Assembly (NCBI RefSeq): GCF_001559595.1
Contig: NZ_LNTY01000006.1
Location: forward strand, 1 to 64,000
Source: Enterovibrio coralii
Lineage (GTDB): Bacteria > Pseudomonadota > Gammaproteobacteria > Enterobacterales > Vibrionaceae
DNA length: 64,000 nt
Direction of reading: 5' to 3'
Of this stretch, positions 1 through 7,884 are shown piece by piece (position 1 is the stretch's first letter; each line of letters opens with the position of its first letter). A program made the translations under genes and the position numbers. The notes under the pieces were generated by a model that worked only from the letters and a program-made list of their open reading frames with translations, made no database searches and was not told the DNA's origin.

Positions 1-18
1 TATTGCAAAGAGATTTAT

Positions 19-471
19 ATGTCTTCTCAGAATGAAGTAGAGTTAATTAAAATCTATAAAGCTGCGCAAGAAAAGTATATCTACTTTTTGATGGCAGCAG
101 CTGGCTCAGGAATTGGTTTTGCTATTGTTCAAACTAAAGTGGAGAAATTAGCAGTCCACCATTCGTTATGGGGAATGTCAGTTGTTTTGTGGGCACTCAG
201 TTTTCTGTGTGGCTTACAGTTTGTAGAGCACTTAAATAGTAGTACCTTTCAAAATGCAAATTATCTTGGTTTCAAACGAGAGCTCGCAAAGTGTGCTGAT
301 GAGAAGAAGGAAACCCTAGAAAATGAAGGGAACGAAGCGTATCAAAATCGTATGGAAAGTCATCAGAAATCCATGAGTTTCTACGGAAAGTGGCAAATGT
401 ATCTTTTGCTTTCTGGAGCTTTAACTTACATCGTATGGCATGTTTTCCGTATGTATGCGGCAACAACATAA
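19..471 (+). CDS. Small membrane protein of an integron cassette, unknown function
   Basis: A 150-residue protein with three likely membrane segments, at about residues 20-37, 47-66 and 125-145, separated by a charged, lysine- and glutamate-rich stretch at about 85-120. No family was recognised. The ATG has a purine-rich AAAGAG about 8 bases upstream. The stop codon lies inside the left core of the attC-like repeat that follows, which is typical of integron cassette genes, and the gene is more AT-rich than the chromosomal genes further right. The cassette's own left boundary falls just outside the window. Function cannot be inferred beyond membrane location. Confidence 0.7.
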   Translation: MSSQNEVELIKIYKAAQEKYIYFLMAAAGSGIGFAIVQTKVEKLAVHHSLWGMSVVLWALSFLCGLQFVEHLNSSTFQNANYLGFKRELAKCADEKKETLENEGNEAYQNRMESHQKSMSFYGKWQMYLLLSGALTYIVWHVFRMYAATT

Positions 472-589
472 CAATAAATTTAATCAGATTCGCAATGCTT
501 GGTACTTTGGTTTGAATCAGCTGAAGTGTTTACTGCACAATGGTTTAGGTAGGTAGTAGCGTTGCTCACTACTTAATTTGGCGTTATAA
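466..589 (+). repeat. attC-like recombination site 1 (VCR-like)
   Basis: A stretch of about 124 bases between two cassette ORFs. It begins with the core-like CATAAC at 467-472 and ends with GGCGTTATAAC at 580-590. The two ends are imperfect inverted repeats: the right end reads back as ATAACGCCAAATTAAG against ATAACAATAAATTTAA on the left. The length and the GCGTTATAAC end resemble Vibrio VCR sites. Confidence 0.65.
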
Positions 590-602
590 CAAAGAGGGAT
601 AA

Positions 603-1535
603 ATGGAAATATCAGCAGAAGTAAAGAGAAGCAGGACCAGTTTTTTGAGAAATTGGCCTAAAACAGAGCAGTTTTCTTGTGAAATAGATTTTGCACGACG
701 TTATGAAAATATGAATGGCACGCCAGTTTTTTATCCTGTTCTGTTTAAGGATAGTGTAGATAATCAGGTGCATACAGTAATCTCATATGTTATTGAAGCT
801 TTAGATTGCCTTCCCTATAAACCTGATAATGCATTCGACTGGTTTTGGAAAGCATTTGAGTATTGTTTAAGTGCAAATAATAACAATAGCATAACTGTCA
901 ACCTTCAAAATACAGTTTTTGATTTGCTCTCTACTCCAGATCCAAGAATTACTGATGGTGCACAGTCTCTCATTAAATTAGCAAAAGAAATACCTTTCCA
1001 ATCATGTGAGTATTTATTCAAAAAGATAGCTACTGACGGTGATTTCACACCAGAAGTAACAGGTAAAATAGGAAAGAGAACTCTTTATAAAAATGGAAAT
1101 GCTCCTGTTATCCTCCCTGAATTGCAAAAGTTGTTTAATCACCTTAAAAGTAACTTTTCTACGAATGATCATTTGCAGGTTAGAGATGCCGCTTCATTAT
1201 TACGAAAAGCAATATGGCAGAGAGAAATTGACTTGGACTGTGAAAAAATAAAATTATCGGATCAAGATATTCATGCTCTACTCGTATGTGCATTGACTTA
1301 TACATTTAGAAATGATCGAACTCATGCAGAGTTGTTTGCTCCATTCAGGAGTAGTACTGCAACTTTAACAACATATGCTCATTGTTGGTTTATGACATTA
1401 CTAGCACATTGCTTGCTATTAACAATAGTCGAATATTCAGTGCCTGATTCTGAAGTTGATTTTTTAATAAAAGATAATACAGATTTAAATATAGAGGCTT
1501 TCAGAAAGTTATTTGGCGATTATCGAAATAAATAA
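603..1535 (+). CDS. Cassette-encoded hypothetical protein with candidate HEPN motif
   Basis: A 310-residue soluble protein with no recognised overall family. Near the C-terminus, residues 236-241 read RNDRTH, which fits the R-x4-H motif of HEPN nucleases (often R-N/D-x3-H), and a hydrophobic helix follows at about 253-275. HEPN domains are commonly RNA-cleaving effectors in toxin-antitoxin and anti-phage systems. The first 150 residues have no motif I can name. The ATG follows AAAGAGGG. The gene sits alone in one cassette, flanked by attC-like sites at 466-589 and 1541-1646. The protein call is firm; the HEPN assignment rests on one short motif and is an inference. Confidence 0.7.
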   Translation: MEISAEVKRSRTSFLRNWPKTEQFSCEIDFARRYENMNGTPVFYPVLFKDSVDNQVHTVISYVIEALDCLPYKPDNAFDWFWKAFEYCLSANNNNSITVNLQNTVFDLLSTPDPRITDGAQSLIKLAKEIPFQSCEYLFKKIATDGDFTPEVTGKIGKRTLYKNGNAPVILPELQKLFNHLKSNFSTNDHLQVRDAASLLRKAIWQREIDLDCEKIKLSDQDIHALLVCALTYTFRNDRTHAELFAPFRSSTATLTTYAHCWFMTLLAHCLLLTIVEYSVPDSEVDFLIKDNTDLNIEAFRKLFGDYRNK

Positions 1536-1540
1536 GTTTA

Positions 1541-1646
1541 TTATAACAAAGCAACCAAGGTGGTGCTTTATACTCGACGATTTTGGTTCGGAGTCCATTG
1601 TGATCTTATAGTATTGGTGGGTCACACATTATTATAGGCGTTATAC
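1541..1646 (+). repeat. attC-like recombination site 2
   Basis: About 106 bases starting with TTATAACAAAGC (1541) and ending with GGCGTTATAC (1637-1646). The left core TTATAAC repeats the first bases of the same cassette (584-590), as expected if the cassette had been a circle closed through that core. Confidence 0.65.
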
Positions 1647-1661
1647 GTCTCGGGGGTAAAT

Positions 1662-2063
1662 GTGCACAAATATTTGGTTTCTAATATTGCGGATCGACGC
1701 CATGCGAAGATATATGGTGTGGGTGCTTTCTTTGACTTGGAAAAATCTCAGCATGGCTGGGACGAATATAGCCAAATTCAAGTTGGTGATAGTGTTTATG
1801 TAATAAACAAAAATAGAAACGTAGCAGTAGAATACAAAGTGACAGAAATTAAAGATAACCTGTTGCTAGAGGCTGACCCAGTTTGGGGGCATAAGGTTAT
1901 TGCAATGCAAGGTGGTAACACACGTGTATTGTTTGGAAAGCCATTAAACCGTATCGACCAAGAATACTCTTCATTTATTAAAAAGAACAAAGTAAGTAAC
2001 AGCAAAATAAGCAACGAAACCGGGTTAATGCTACAAGGTTTTAACTGCGCAGCCTTTGAGTAA
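1662..2063 (+). CDS. Cassette-encoded protein, possible PUA/EVE-like fold
   Basis: A 133-residue protein. The start is a GTG at 1662, preceded by GGGGG about 7 bases upstream. An overlapping ATG at 1660 is out of frame. The middle of the protein (QVGDSVYVINKNR followed by alternating hydrophobic strands) resembles the beta-barrel part of PUA/EVE-type domains, whose members bind modified bases or RNA, but the match is only to a general pattern. A GGNTRVLFGKP segment follows at about residue 87. It ends just before an attC-like site. Function unknown. Confidence 0.65.
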   Translation: MHKYLVSNIADRRHAKIYGVGAFFDLEKSQHGWDEYSQIQVGDSVYVINKNRNVAVEYKVTEIKDNLLLEADPVWGHKVIAMQGGNTRVLFGKPLNRIDQEYSSFIKKNKVSNSKISNETGLMLQGFNCAAFE

Positions 2064-2064
2064 A

Positions 2065-2186
2065 CGTATAACACATATGAGCCCTTCTCCGGTCAATAGT
2101 CAATAGCATTCTTTTGGCTGCGTCAGCTGCAATCCTCTTGAACAACAAAGCAGTGTTCCGCCAATTTAGCCATTAAGGCGTTGCTA
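2065..2186 (+). repeat. attC-like recombination site 3, near the array end
   Basis: The left core CGTATAAC (2065-2072) is the exact reverse complement of GTTATACG at 1640-1647, the junction where this cassette begins. That is the signature of a cassette and its own attC. The right end is GGCGTTGCTAAC (2177-2188). Internal stems are weaker than in sites 1 and 2. Confidence 0.6.
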
Positions 2187-2290
2187 ACGACAAACATAGG
2201 CCTCTTAGCGCGGTCTGCCAATCTTGTGAAGAGGCCATTCAAGATTATTTGAAGCGATCTAGCTGGAACTGTTCAAAGGGGTCGTTAAGC
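2184..2290. repeat. Structured inverted repeats after the last cassette
   Basis: GCTAACGAC at 2184-2192 nearly mirrors GTCGTTAAGC at 2281-2290, whose GTTAAGC also fits the attC core consensus GTTRRRY. Between them GGCCTCTT (2200-2207) pairs with AAGAGGCC (2227-2234). This could be one more ORF-less attC site or the degenerate end of the array. Confidence 0.35.
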
Positions 2291-2331
2291 TGTGCTATGT
2301 GATAGCCGTCCACCCATGAACTCCTATCAAG

Positions 2332-2784
2332 CTAAAGCCTTTTAGTGAACGTCACCTTGTGGTCATTATCATCGTAATAGTGCTCAATGGTTCCTTGCTT
2401 TGAGTAGCCTATCGCTTCGTAAAATGACCTTGCGGTTTGGAAGTCCTCGGTACTGGACGTCTCTACAATCAGCAGTCTTTTACCTTGTGCAGATAACGTG
2501 TCTTCCATCAAATGCATCAATGCTTTTCCGATCCCCTTTCTGTGGTGTTCTGGATCGACGAGGAGCATGAGCACGTTCCATGTTTCGTTGGTCATTTCCA
2601 TTGGGACACAATAGGCGATGCCTGCCATTTGTTCGTTTTGAAACGCACCAAACCAAATAGCCTCGCCCGAACTATTCTCAAACGTGTCTGAAATAAATGA
2701 AACCTCTTCCTTTTCAAACATCTGTGTTTTGGCTACTAGGGCAAGCATTTCTGCTTTATCTGCGGGATTTAATAGTCTTAACAT
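2332..2784 (-). CDS. GNAT family N-acetyltransferase
   Basis: A 150-residue GNAT-fold acetyltransferase. The acetyl-CoA binding motif A is visible as VDPEHHRKGIGKALM at about residues 77-91 (the Q/R-x-x-G-x-G/A pattern), followed by the C-terminal SFYEAIGY at about 120-127, which is typical of motif B. The acceptor is unknown. The gene lies opposite to the cassette ORFs, directly after the array end, and has no obvious operon partner. It may or may not belong to the cassette region; I see no clear attC on its far side. Confidence 0.85.
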   Translation of the reverse strand: MLRLLNPADKAEMLALVAKTQMFEKEEVSFISDTFENSSGEAIWFGAFQNEQMAGIAYCVPMEMTNETWNVLMLLVDPEHHRKGIGKALMHLMEDTLSAQGKRLLIVETSSTEDFQTARSFYEAIGYSKQGTIEHYYDDNDHKVTFTKRL

Positions 2785-2927
2785 AAGTACTTCTTGTGTG
2801 TTTGTTTTACCCGAGTATACGTGTTGTGATAGCGAAGACGTAAGAAAGCGTTAGGTACTCTGTTGGTTGCCTGCCGAAACGTTGTGTGTCGCTTAAAAAA
2901 ATATATCGCCTAGCAATAAGGAAGCCT

Positions 2928-3272
2928 ATGAAAGTCCACTACCTAGAAATCGTCACGGCTGATGTAGAGTCGGTCTGCAATGCCTACGAAGCGGCAAACA
3001 AGGTGAGCTTTAGTGAACCTGATGCCATGCTGGGCGGTGCAAGAACCTGTGAGTTGGCCGATGGCAGCCTTGTTGGTGTGCGCGCACCGATGCGTGAAAC
3101 CGAGATGCCCGTGGTTCGCCCGTATTGGCTGGTGGATGATGTTCAAGAAGCTGTTGAAGCAGTAAAAGCGCAAGGCGGCGAAATTGCTGTACCGCCGATG
3201 GAAATCCCAGGGAAAGGGATGTTCGCAATATACATTCTGGGTGGCGTTGACCACGGACTGTGGCAGCTTTAG
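2928..3272 (+). CDS. VOC (glyoxalase/dioxygenase fold) family protein
   Basis: A 114-residue single-module protein of the vicinal oxygen chelate superfamily. It starts MKVHYLEIVT, runs through a middle VRPYWLVDDVQEAVEAVKAQ and ends GGVDHGLWQL, the usual strand-helix pattern. The conserved final segment usually carries metal ligands, but the reaction is unknown. I chose the ATG at 2928, which has AATAAGGAAG just upstream, over a GTG at 2886 that would add a low-complexity 14-residue leader. It stands alone, transcribed away from the GNAT gene. Confidence 0.8.
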   Translation: MKVHYLEIVTADVESVCNAYEAANKVSFSEPDAMLGGARTCELADGSLVGVRAPMRETEMPVVRPYWLVDDVQEAVEAVKAQGGEIAVPPMEIPGKGMFAIYILGGVDHGLWQL

Positions 3273-3649
3273 GCCGTTAGCTTTCTCTGAACCACCACCT
3301 CGATAACCGTGGCGAGGTGGTTTACTCTCTGATTTAATTCGAAAATGGCATCAAATTCATGATTTTTTATTTCCTGCCCTAAATAACTGATTATCCTTGC
3401 CATTTACAACGTGGCTATATAAACCGCTGCGTTATGATAAATCAATCTATAACAATTCTGGTTTGCATTGCTTTGAGTTGTTAGCATTTCTCAAATAAAA
3501 GTACAGTGACCTCTAACGAGTTGTCGCTGTGATTAAAACGCGGTTTCCGCATAAATACACTGCTTTGCGACGCTGCTAACGTCTCAATAAAGTGCACTGT
3601 ATCTTTTGATGGAAACGTAAATAGATTGTTCCTTGCTGGGAAGAGAGAA
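3273..3649. other. Non-coding stretch with one hairpin
   Basis: No gene is supported here. Right after the VOC gene an inverted repeat, ACCACCTCG (3294-3302) with CGAGGTGGT (3313-3321), could act as a weak terminator, although no long T-run follows. The remainder is AT-rich and presumably holds the promoter of the next gene. Confidence 0.5.
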
Positions 3650-4054
3650 ATGTTTACGCTAATTGTCATCGTTACCGCGATGCTGCCATTTAAGGCACTG
3701 TCGGAAATCCCTGATCACTTTCAGCGAGCGTCGTTGGTCGCGGCGGTCAGTGAGTTTTGCTATGAAGAGGGGTTCTACCATAGCAAACACAAAATCACCG
3801 ATATGCTTTATGGGTATGGAAAAATCGGCGAGAGGAAAAGTAAATCCGTCTATGAATATGTGGTGCCGCATAATGCCAATTACGCGGAATACAAAACGAA
3901 CAGGGAGCTAACCCAGCGTTTTTGCAGAAATGCCGCCAGCGTGGCGGGGTATTACTCTTACACAAACACCAAAGGCCAATATCGGGACAACGTAAACAGT
4001 ATTGAAAAGGCCGATACGTGCAAAATAGCGAGAGCAAAGAAAAAGCCATATTGA
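3650..4054 (+). CDS. Exported hypothetical protein
   Basis: A 134-residue protein with a clear N-terminal signal peptide (MFTLIVIVTAMLPFKALS, probable cleavage after KALS). The mature part is basic and contains three cysteines, at about residues 37, 92 and 124, so a disulphide is possible in the periplasm. The ATG at 3650 follows GGGAAGAGAG; a longer reading from a TTG at 3626 would spoil the signal peptide. No family is recognised. Confidence 0.65.
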   Translation: MFTLIVIVTAMLPFKALSEIPDHFQRASLVAAVSEFCYEEGFYHSKHKITDMLYGYGKIGERKSKSVYEYVVPHNANYAEYKTNRELTQRFCRNAASVAGYYSYTNTKGQYRDNVNSIEKADTCKIARAKKKPY

Positions 4055-4222
4055 TGATGTAGTACGGGGCAGATTTCATCAGTAACGACTTGTGTTTCAG
4101 TGAATTAGAGTCGCCATATTGGCCTATGACATTTTTTTCACAACGGGTTAGTTAGAGTGCTTTTTATGTTATGCAACATCTTTGCGATAACGACTCACTC
4201 GCTGAAAAATATTAGGGTCTAT

Positions 4223-5419
4223 ATGAATTCGAAATGCTCAACATTGTTTAAATTGGCTGGCATCGTGTTGGGAGGTGCGCTCCTGACAGGGTGTTTGCGC
4301 GCACCTGATGAGCCTTTGTACCAAACATCGGATAGCTTGCCTGCGTATGAACAAGCCACTTTTGAAGAGTATGTTCAGGAGACCAAGCAGTGGCTGGAAG
4401 AAAACCGCGTCTTTTTGACCAACAACGAACAAACGGAAATAGACGCTAACACCCCGTTCGAGCTTAAACCCAAAGATGGCACTACACCCCGCAAAGGTGT
4501 GCTTCTTGTTCATGGATTGGGCGACTCCCCGTTTTACTTTCGAGATATAGCCGCCGCGCTCGCAGAGCAGGGTTTCCTCGTTCGCACCATTTTGTTACCG
4601 GGTCATGGTTCGCGCCCTGGTGATTTGATCTTGCCGGCTTTTGATGACTGGAATGCGGTTGTTGAACACCATGCTGAGTTGCTCGCTGAGCAAGTGGACG
4701 ATGTTTGGCTGGGCGGTTTTTCCACGGGCGGAAATTTGGTAACGGCATACGCCGCCAAACATGAAAACATCGAGGGTTTATTGCTGTTTTCTCCCGCATT
4801 CGCACCCAAAGACACCTTGCATGTGATGGCGCCTGTCGCAAACTACTTTGTTGATTGGTTGGATATCGACCCACACGAGAATAACTACACCCGCTATGCG
4901 ACCCTAGCGACGAATGGTGCGGCGTTATATTCGGAGTCCGTGGAGCAGGTGAGCGATTTGCTGTCAGCCAAGCCTTATGACAAACCAGTAATGATTGCGA
5001 TCAGCGAGAGTGACAGTGTGTTGAACGCGAACGAGACGGCAGAGCTTTTTAAAACGACGTTCACGAACCCACAAAGCCAGCTTGTCTGGTATGGCAACAG
5101 CACGGTGAAGGGAGACTCTCGTATCGTTTCACTGTCTTCGTCTTTGCCTGAAAAACGGATCAGCACCTTCTCACACATGAGCGTGTTGTTTTCACCAGCT
5201 AATCCGTACTACGGCGAAAAAGGGACACAGCTTGTCTGCGACAACGGCCAAAGTGTCGAGGCGGAAGCGCAATGCCCAACGTCTAACGCGCTTTGGTATT
5301 CCAGCTATGACTATTTAGTAGACGGAAAAATCCACGCGCGTTTAACGTGGAACCCGTATTTTGAAGAGTTGGAAAAGACAATCGAGGATGTGACAACGTC
5401 GAGCACGCCTTCATCCTAA
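4223..5419 (+). CDS. Alpha/beta-hydrolase lipoprotein (esterase/lysophospholipase type)
   Basis: A lipoprotein of 398 residues. The signal peptide ends with lipobox LTGC, cysteine at residue 24, so it should be membrane anchored. The hydrolase core follows: VLLVHGLGDSP (oxyanion region, about residue 93), PGHGSRPGD, and the nucleophile elbow GGFSTGG (GxSxG, serine at about residue 172). HMSV near residue 323 is a candidate for the catalytic histidine region. The fold matches S33-type serine hydrolases and carboxylesterases; the substrate is unknown. The ATG at 4223 was chosen because it begins the signal peptide; the frame is open 22 codons further upstream. Confidence 0.85.
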   Translation: MNSKCSTLFKLAGIVLGGALLTGCLRAPDEPLYQTSDSLPAYEQATFEEYVQETKQWLEENRVFLTNNEQTEIDANTPFELKPKDGTTPRKGVLLVHGLGDSPFYFRDIAAALAEQGFLVRTILLPGHGSRPGDLILPAFDDWNAVVEHHAELLAEQVDDVWLGGFSTGGNLVTAYAAKHENIEGLLLFSPAFAPKDTLHVMAPVANYFVDWLDIDPHENNYTRYATLATNGAALYSESVEQVSDLLSAKPYDKPVMIAISESDSVLNANETAELFKTTFTNPQSQLVWYGNSTVKGDSRIVSLSSSLPEKRISTFSHMSVLFSPANPYYGEKGTQLVCDNGQSVEAEAQCPTSNALWYSSYDYLVDGKIHARLTWNPYFEELEKTIEDVTTSSTPSS

Positions 5420-5555
5420 GTATCAATCGCTGCTGGCGGATTACTGCGCCAGCAGAGACTGAGCGTGGCGTTTAAAGTGACTCGCACATTGCCAACCTCA
5501 CCCGCCCCGTGAAATAATCCTCCCCTAAGTAAACAAGTCAAAGAACGTTTCATTT

Positions 5556-5800
5556 ATGAATAACGAACTCGATATCATCGACAGCTTGAAGAGCTGGAAG
5601 CCTTCCTTATCAGCATCGAAAACGGCGGTTTGGGTCTAAAAGACGTGGCTGGCGTTGCGCTGGCTCGTAACAACTCGGATGGTCGTCCGTTTGTTGCAGT
5701 GTTGGATGACCAACATCAGCTGATTCTTGCGCGTTGGGTAACGCCTGAAATCGCAGAATCAGGCAAAGACATGATTCAGCATGGCCCTAAAAAGCACTGA
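5556..5800 (+). pseudogene. Frameshifted small hypothetical protein
   Basis: Two frames together read as one protein of about 81 residues. The start MNNELDIID is in one frame, and LEELEAFLISIENGG to the TGA at 5798-5800 is in the next. The switch is at about 5580-5585. Adding one C in GACAG would give GAC CAG and restore a single frame. The downstream part has no start codon of its own after an upstream TAA at 5561. The family was not recognised. An intrinsic terminator follows directly. The break is probably a sequencing artefact. Confidence 0.55.
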
Positions 5801-5823
5801 ACGCTGTCTACATTGGAATGATG

Positions 5824-5855
5824 AAAAGCATGCTTGTTGAGAGCATGCTTTTTTT
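5824..5855 (+). terminator. Rho-independent terminator
   Basis: The stem AAAAGCATGCT pairs with AGCATGCTTTT across a 7-base loop and is followed by a run of T. It closes the small frameshifted gene. Confidence 0.8.
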
Positions 5856-5919
5856 AGGTCTTTAGATAAATAAGGAAGCGGGCGCGCTTTCATTGCGTGA
5901 CTGTGGGAGAAGGGAAAGT

Positions 5920-6438
5920 ATGAACCTGTCACATGTTGGCGAGTTGGTCTTGAGCGAACAGCAAATTCAAGATGGTGTGAAGATTGTTGCGGAGAAGCTG
6001 AACGCTCAGTTCAAAGATGCAGTGATCATTACTGTGGTTCCTGGTGGCATTTTATTCACCGCAGATCTTGTGCGAAAACTCAATTTTGATTTGAAGATGG
6101 ACTACATCTCTTGTCCGCATACGCCGGGTGATAGCAATAACCAATCGGCGATTGTGTTTCACCAAAACATGCCGCTTGCAGGAAAGGATGTCATCATGAT
6201 CGATGATGCGATTGAGTCAGGTGGCACAATGAAACGTTTGGTCTCGCATATCCTTGAGAACTATGACGTGAACTCTCTATCTATCGCAACGTTGTTTGTT
6301 AAACCGGGGCGCGTGGATATTCCTGTACCTCAGTATTTCGCTTACGAGATGGAAAATGATGACTTGCTCGTGGGTTATGGATTGCCTTGGCAAGACAAGC
6401 TAAGAAACGTTCCGTACGTATCTAAATTGGTGAAATAA
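5920..6438 (+). CDS. Hypoxanthine-guanine type phosphoribosyltransferase
   Basis: A 172-residue type I phosphoribosyltransferase that should make IMP or GMP from the free base and PRPP. The PRPP loop is seen as VIMIDDAIESGGTM at about residues 91-104 (two acidic residues before the small-residue loop), the early loop as VVPGGILFTADLVRKL at about 39-54, and the C-terminal base region as YEMENDDLLVGYGLPWQDK. Length fits the Hpt family (about 175-180). The ATG at 5920 follows GAGAAGGGAAAG; an upstream extension of nine codons has no support. It could be a paralogue with another 6-oxopurine preference rather than the housekeeping enzyme. Confidence 0.85.
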   Translation: MNLSHVGELVLSEQQIQDGVKIVAEKLNAQFKDAVIITVVPGGILFTADLVRKLNFDLKMDYISCPHTPGDSNNQSAIVFHQNMPLAGKDVIMIDDAIESGGTMKRLVSHILENYDVNSLSIATLFVKPGRVDIPVPQYFAYEMENDDLLVGYGLPWQDKLRNVPYVSKLVK

Positions 6439-6511
6439 CGCCTCACACATTTGCTTCCTCATTCCCTCTCGTTGCATGTAAAGTCTGGTTGCTAAGGGAG
6501 GTTTTAATCCG

Positions 6512-7386
6512 CTAATTCCCGCGTTTGTGCTGATACAAATTCCGATATTCTCTGGGCGTGAGCTGTTTGTATTGTTTGAACTGGCGATTGAAGTTCGACA
6601 GGTTACGGTATCCCACATTTTCCGCGATTAAGGCGATCGGCTTGGTCGTCATTTGCAGTTCGCTGCATGCATGGCCTAAGCGAAGCTTTTTTAAATATGA
6701 GGAAAAGCTTTCGCCAAAATGGTCGGTAAAAAGGCGTTGAATACTGCTTCCGCTGGCATGAAAGAGGCGACCAAGATCGGCGAGGGTGATGGCTCTGCCA
6801 TGTGATTCGCCAAGTAGTCACACATTTTTTCTATTTTCGCGCGCTCGGCATCATCAACCTTGGTTTGTCCTGATGAAGTTGGCAGCACTGTTTTGCTTTG
6901 GCTGTCTTGTCGAAGTACCGCGAGCACTTGCAAAAACACGGCTAATTGTTCGATAGGGCTGGTTTGGGTGCAGTCTTTTAAGAGCTGAAAAACGTGTTCG
7001 GCGGTCTCTTCTGAAAATTCAATGCAGAGCTTGGCGCGCTCCAGCAGTGGGTTGAGATCTTTTAACTCCTCGCAACTTGCCATCAGTTGCTTTATCCACG
7101 ACTCCCGAAACCACACAACGTGGGTTTCACACGCTTGGCCTTCGATATCTTGCGACGTTACCGCGTGAGGAAGGTTAGGGCCGATCAGCATCATATGGTT
7201 ATGGCGTACCGGAGATTCATGATGAGCGACGGCTGCCGTGCCGACAAAGTGTCGGTGCAAAGCAAGCTCATACTCTTCATGGCAATGCCAAAGCGTGGGC
7301 TTTTGTGTTTGCTCTATCTTTCGGTATCGCCATGAAAAGCCTTTGCGTCTCGGCGGCTTTTCCAATGCAGTTTTCTTCTGTCTCAC
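6512..7386 (-). pseudogene. AraC-family regulator, frameshifted before the HTH domain
   Basis: The first frame (from 7386) gives a cupin-type sensing domain with HCHEEYELALHRH at about residues 34-46. The second frame, ending at TAG 6514-6512, gives a complete AraC DNA-binding domain: AITLADLGRLFHASGSS, then LRLGHACSEL, then GYRNLSNFNRQFKQ and TPREYR. The frames meet at about 6795; adding one G to ATGGCAGA (ATG GGC AGA) joins them into a protein of roughly 291 residues. The domains are intact on both sides, so the break is probably a base-call error. Targets unknown; the neighbouring phosphoribosyltransferase gene points toward its 3' end. Confidence 0.8.
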
Positions 7387-7431
7387 GTCACTTTCTCGAC
7401 CCTACTGTTACGTTTCAATTTTATCAGTCTT

Positions 7432-7749
7432 TTGGTGAGGAAAAACGAAGTTGCGGCAAAAGTACCAGTACCTGCCATCATCGTATCAATGTGCTTCAAT
7501 CTGCTCGCTATAGTGTTGTTGTTCCCATACGACGAGGCGAAAGTGATGTTGAATTTTATCTGCGAACTTATTGAAAGTAATAGAGAATCTTGGGTTGTTG
7601 AACTCACTAAATTCTATGGGCGAGATTACGGTTATGGCTGGAGAAGTTGCGGATTTCAAAGCGAAAACGCTTTGAAGTGCGCGTTGAAGGAACAGGAAAA
7701 ACAAGAATCACAAAGCCGCGCTCACCGTATCCGTTTTAGCAACAGCTAA
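7432..7749 (+). CDS. Doubtful small membrane protein
   Basis: An open frame of 105 residues starting at a GTG, with one hydrophobic segment (PAIIVSMCFNLLAIVLLF) near residues 14-31 and a charged C-terminus. It lies divergent from the AraC gene and its codon use is not unlike that of neighbours. There is no recognised family and no strong ribosome binding site. It may be a chance frame in a 500-base gap between the AraC gene and fumC. Confidence 0.35.
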   Translation: MVRKNEVAAKVPVPAIIVSMCFNLLAIVLLFPYDEAKVMLNFICELIESNRESWVVELTKFYGRDYGYGWRSCGFQSENALKCALKEQEKQESQSRAHRIRFSNS

Positions 7750-7813
7750 TTCCCCAGTTTTAGAGCTGGCCTGTGTTCCCCCTATTGCCGGGCTGGCTCG
7801 CCATTTTGACGAT

Positions 7814-7846
7814 GAAAAAAAATGGCTCCTTATTAGGAGCCATTTT
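7814..7846 (-). terminator. Bidirectional terminator at the end of fumC
   Basis: AAATGGCTCCT pairs with AGGAGCCATTT, with A-run and T-run flanks, so it can work on both strands. It lies about 40 bases past the fumC stop on the minus strand. Confidence 0.85.
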
Positions 7847-7884
7847 CAGTTTGCAGCAAAACGAAGCGTATCTTTGAGGTGTTA

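Noticed and set aside
3481..3669. A 62-residue minus-strand frame before the exported protein
   Set aside because: It overlaps the start of a gene with a signal peptide and has no ribosome site or family resemblance.
4482..4874. A 130-residue minus-strand frame inside the lipoprotein hydrolase
   Set aside because: It lies wholly antisense to a well-supported gene and has no recognisable motif.
6512..7386. Programmed frameshifting of the AraC gene
   Set aside because: No slippery heptamer or downstream structure is seen, and the same kind of break occurs in many unrelated genes of the window.
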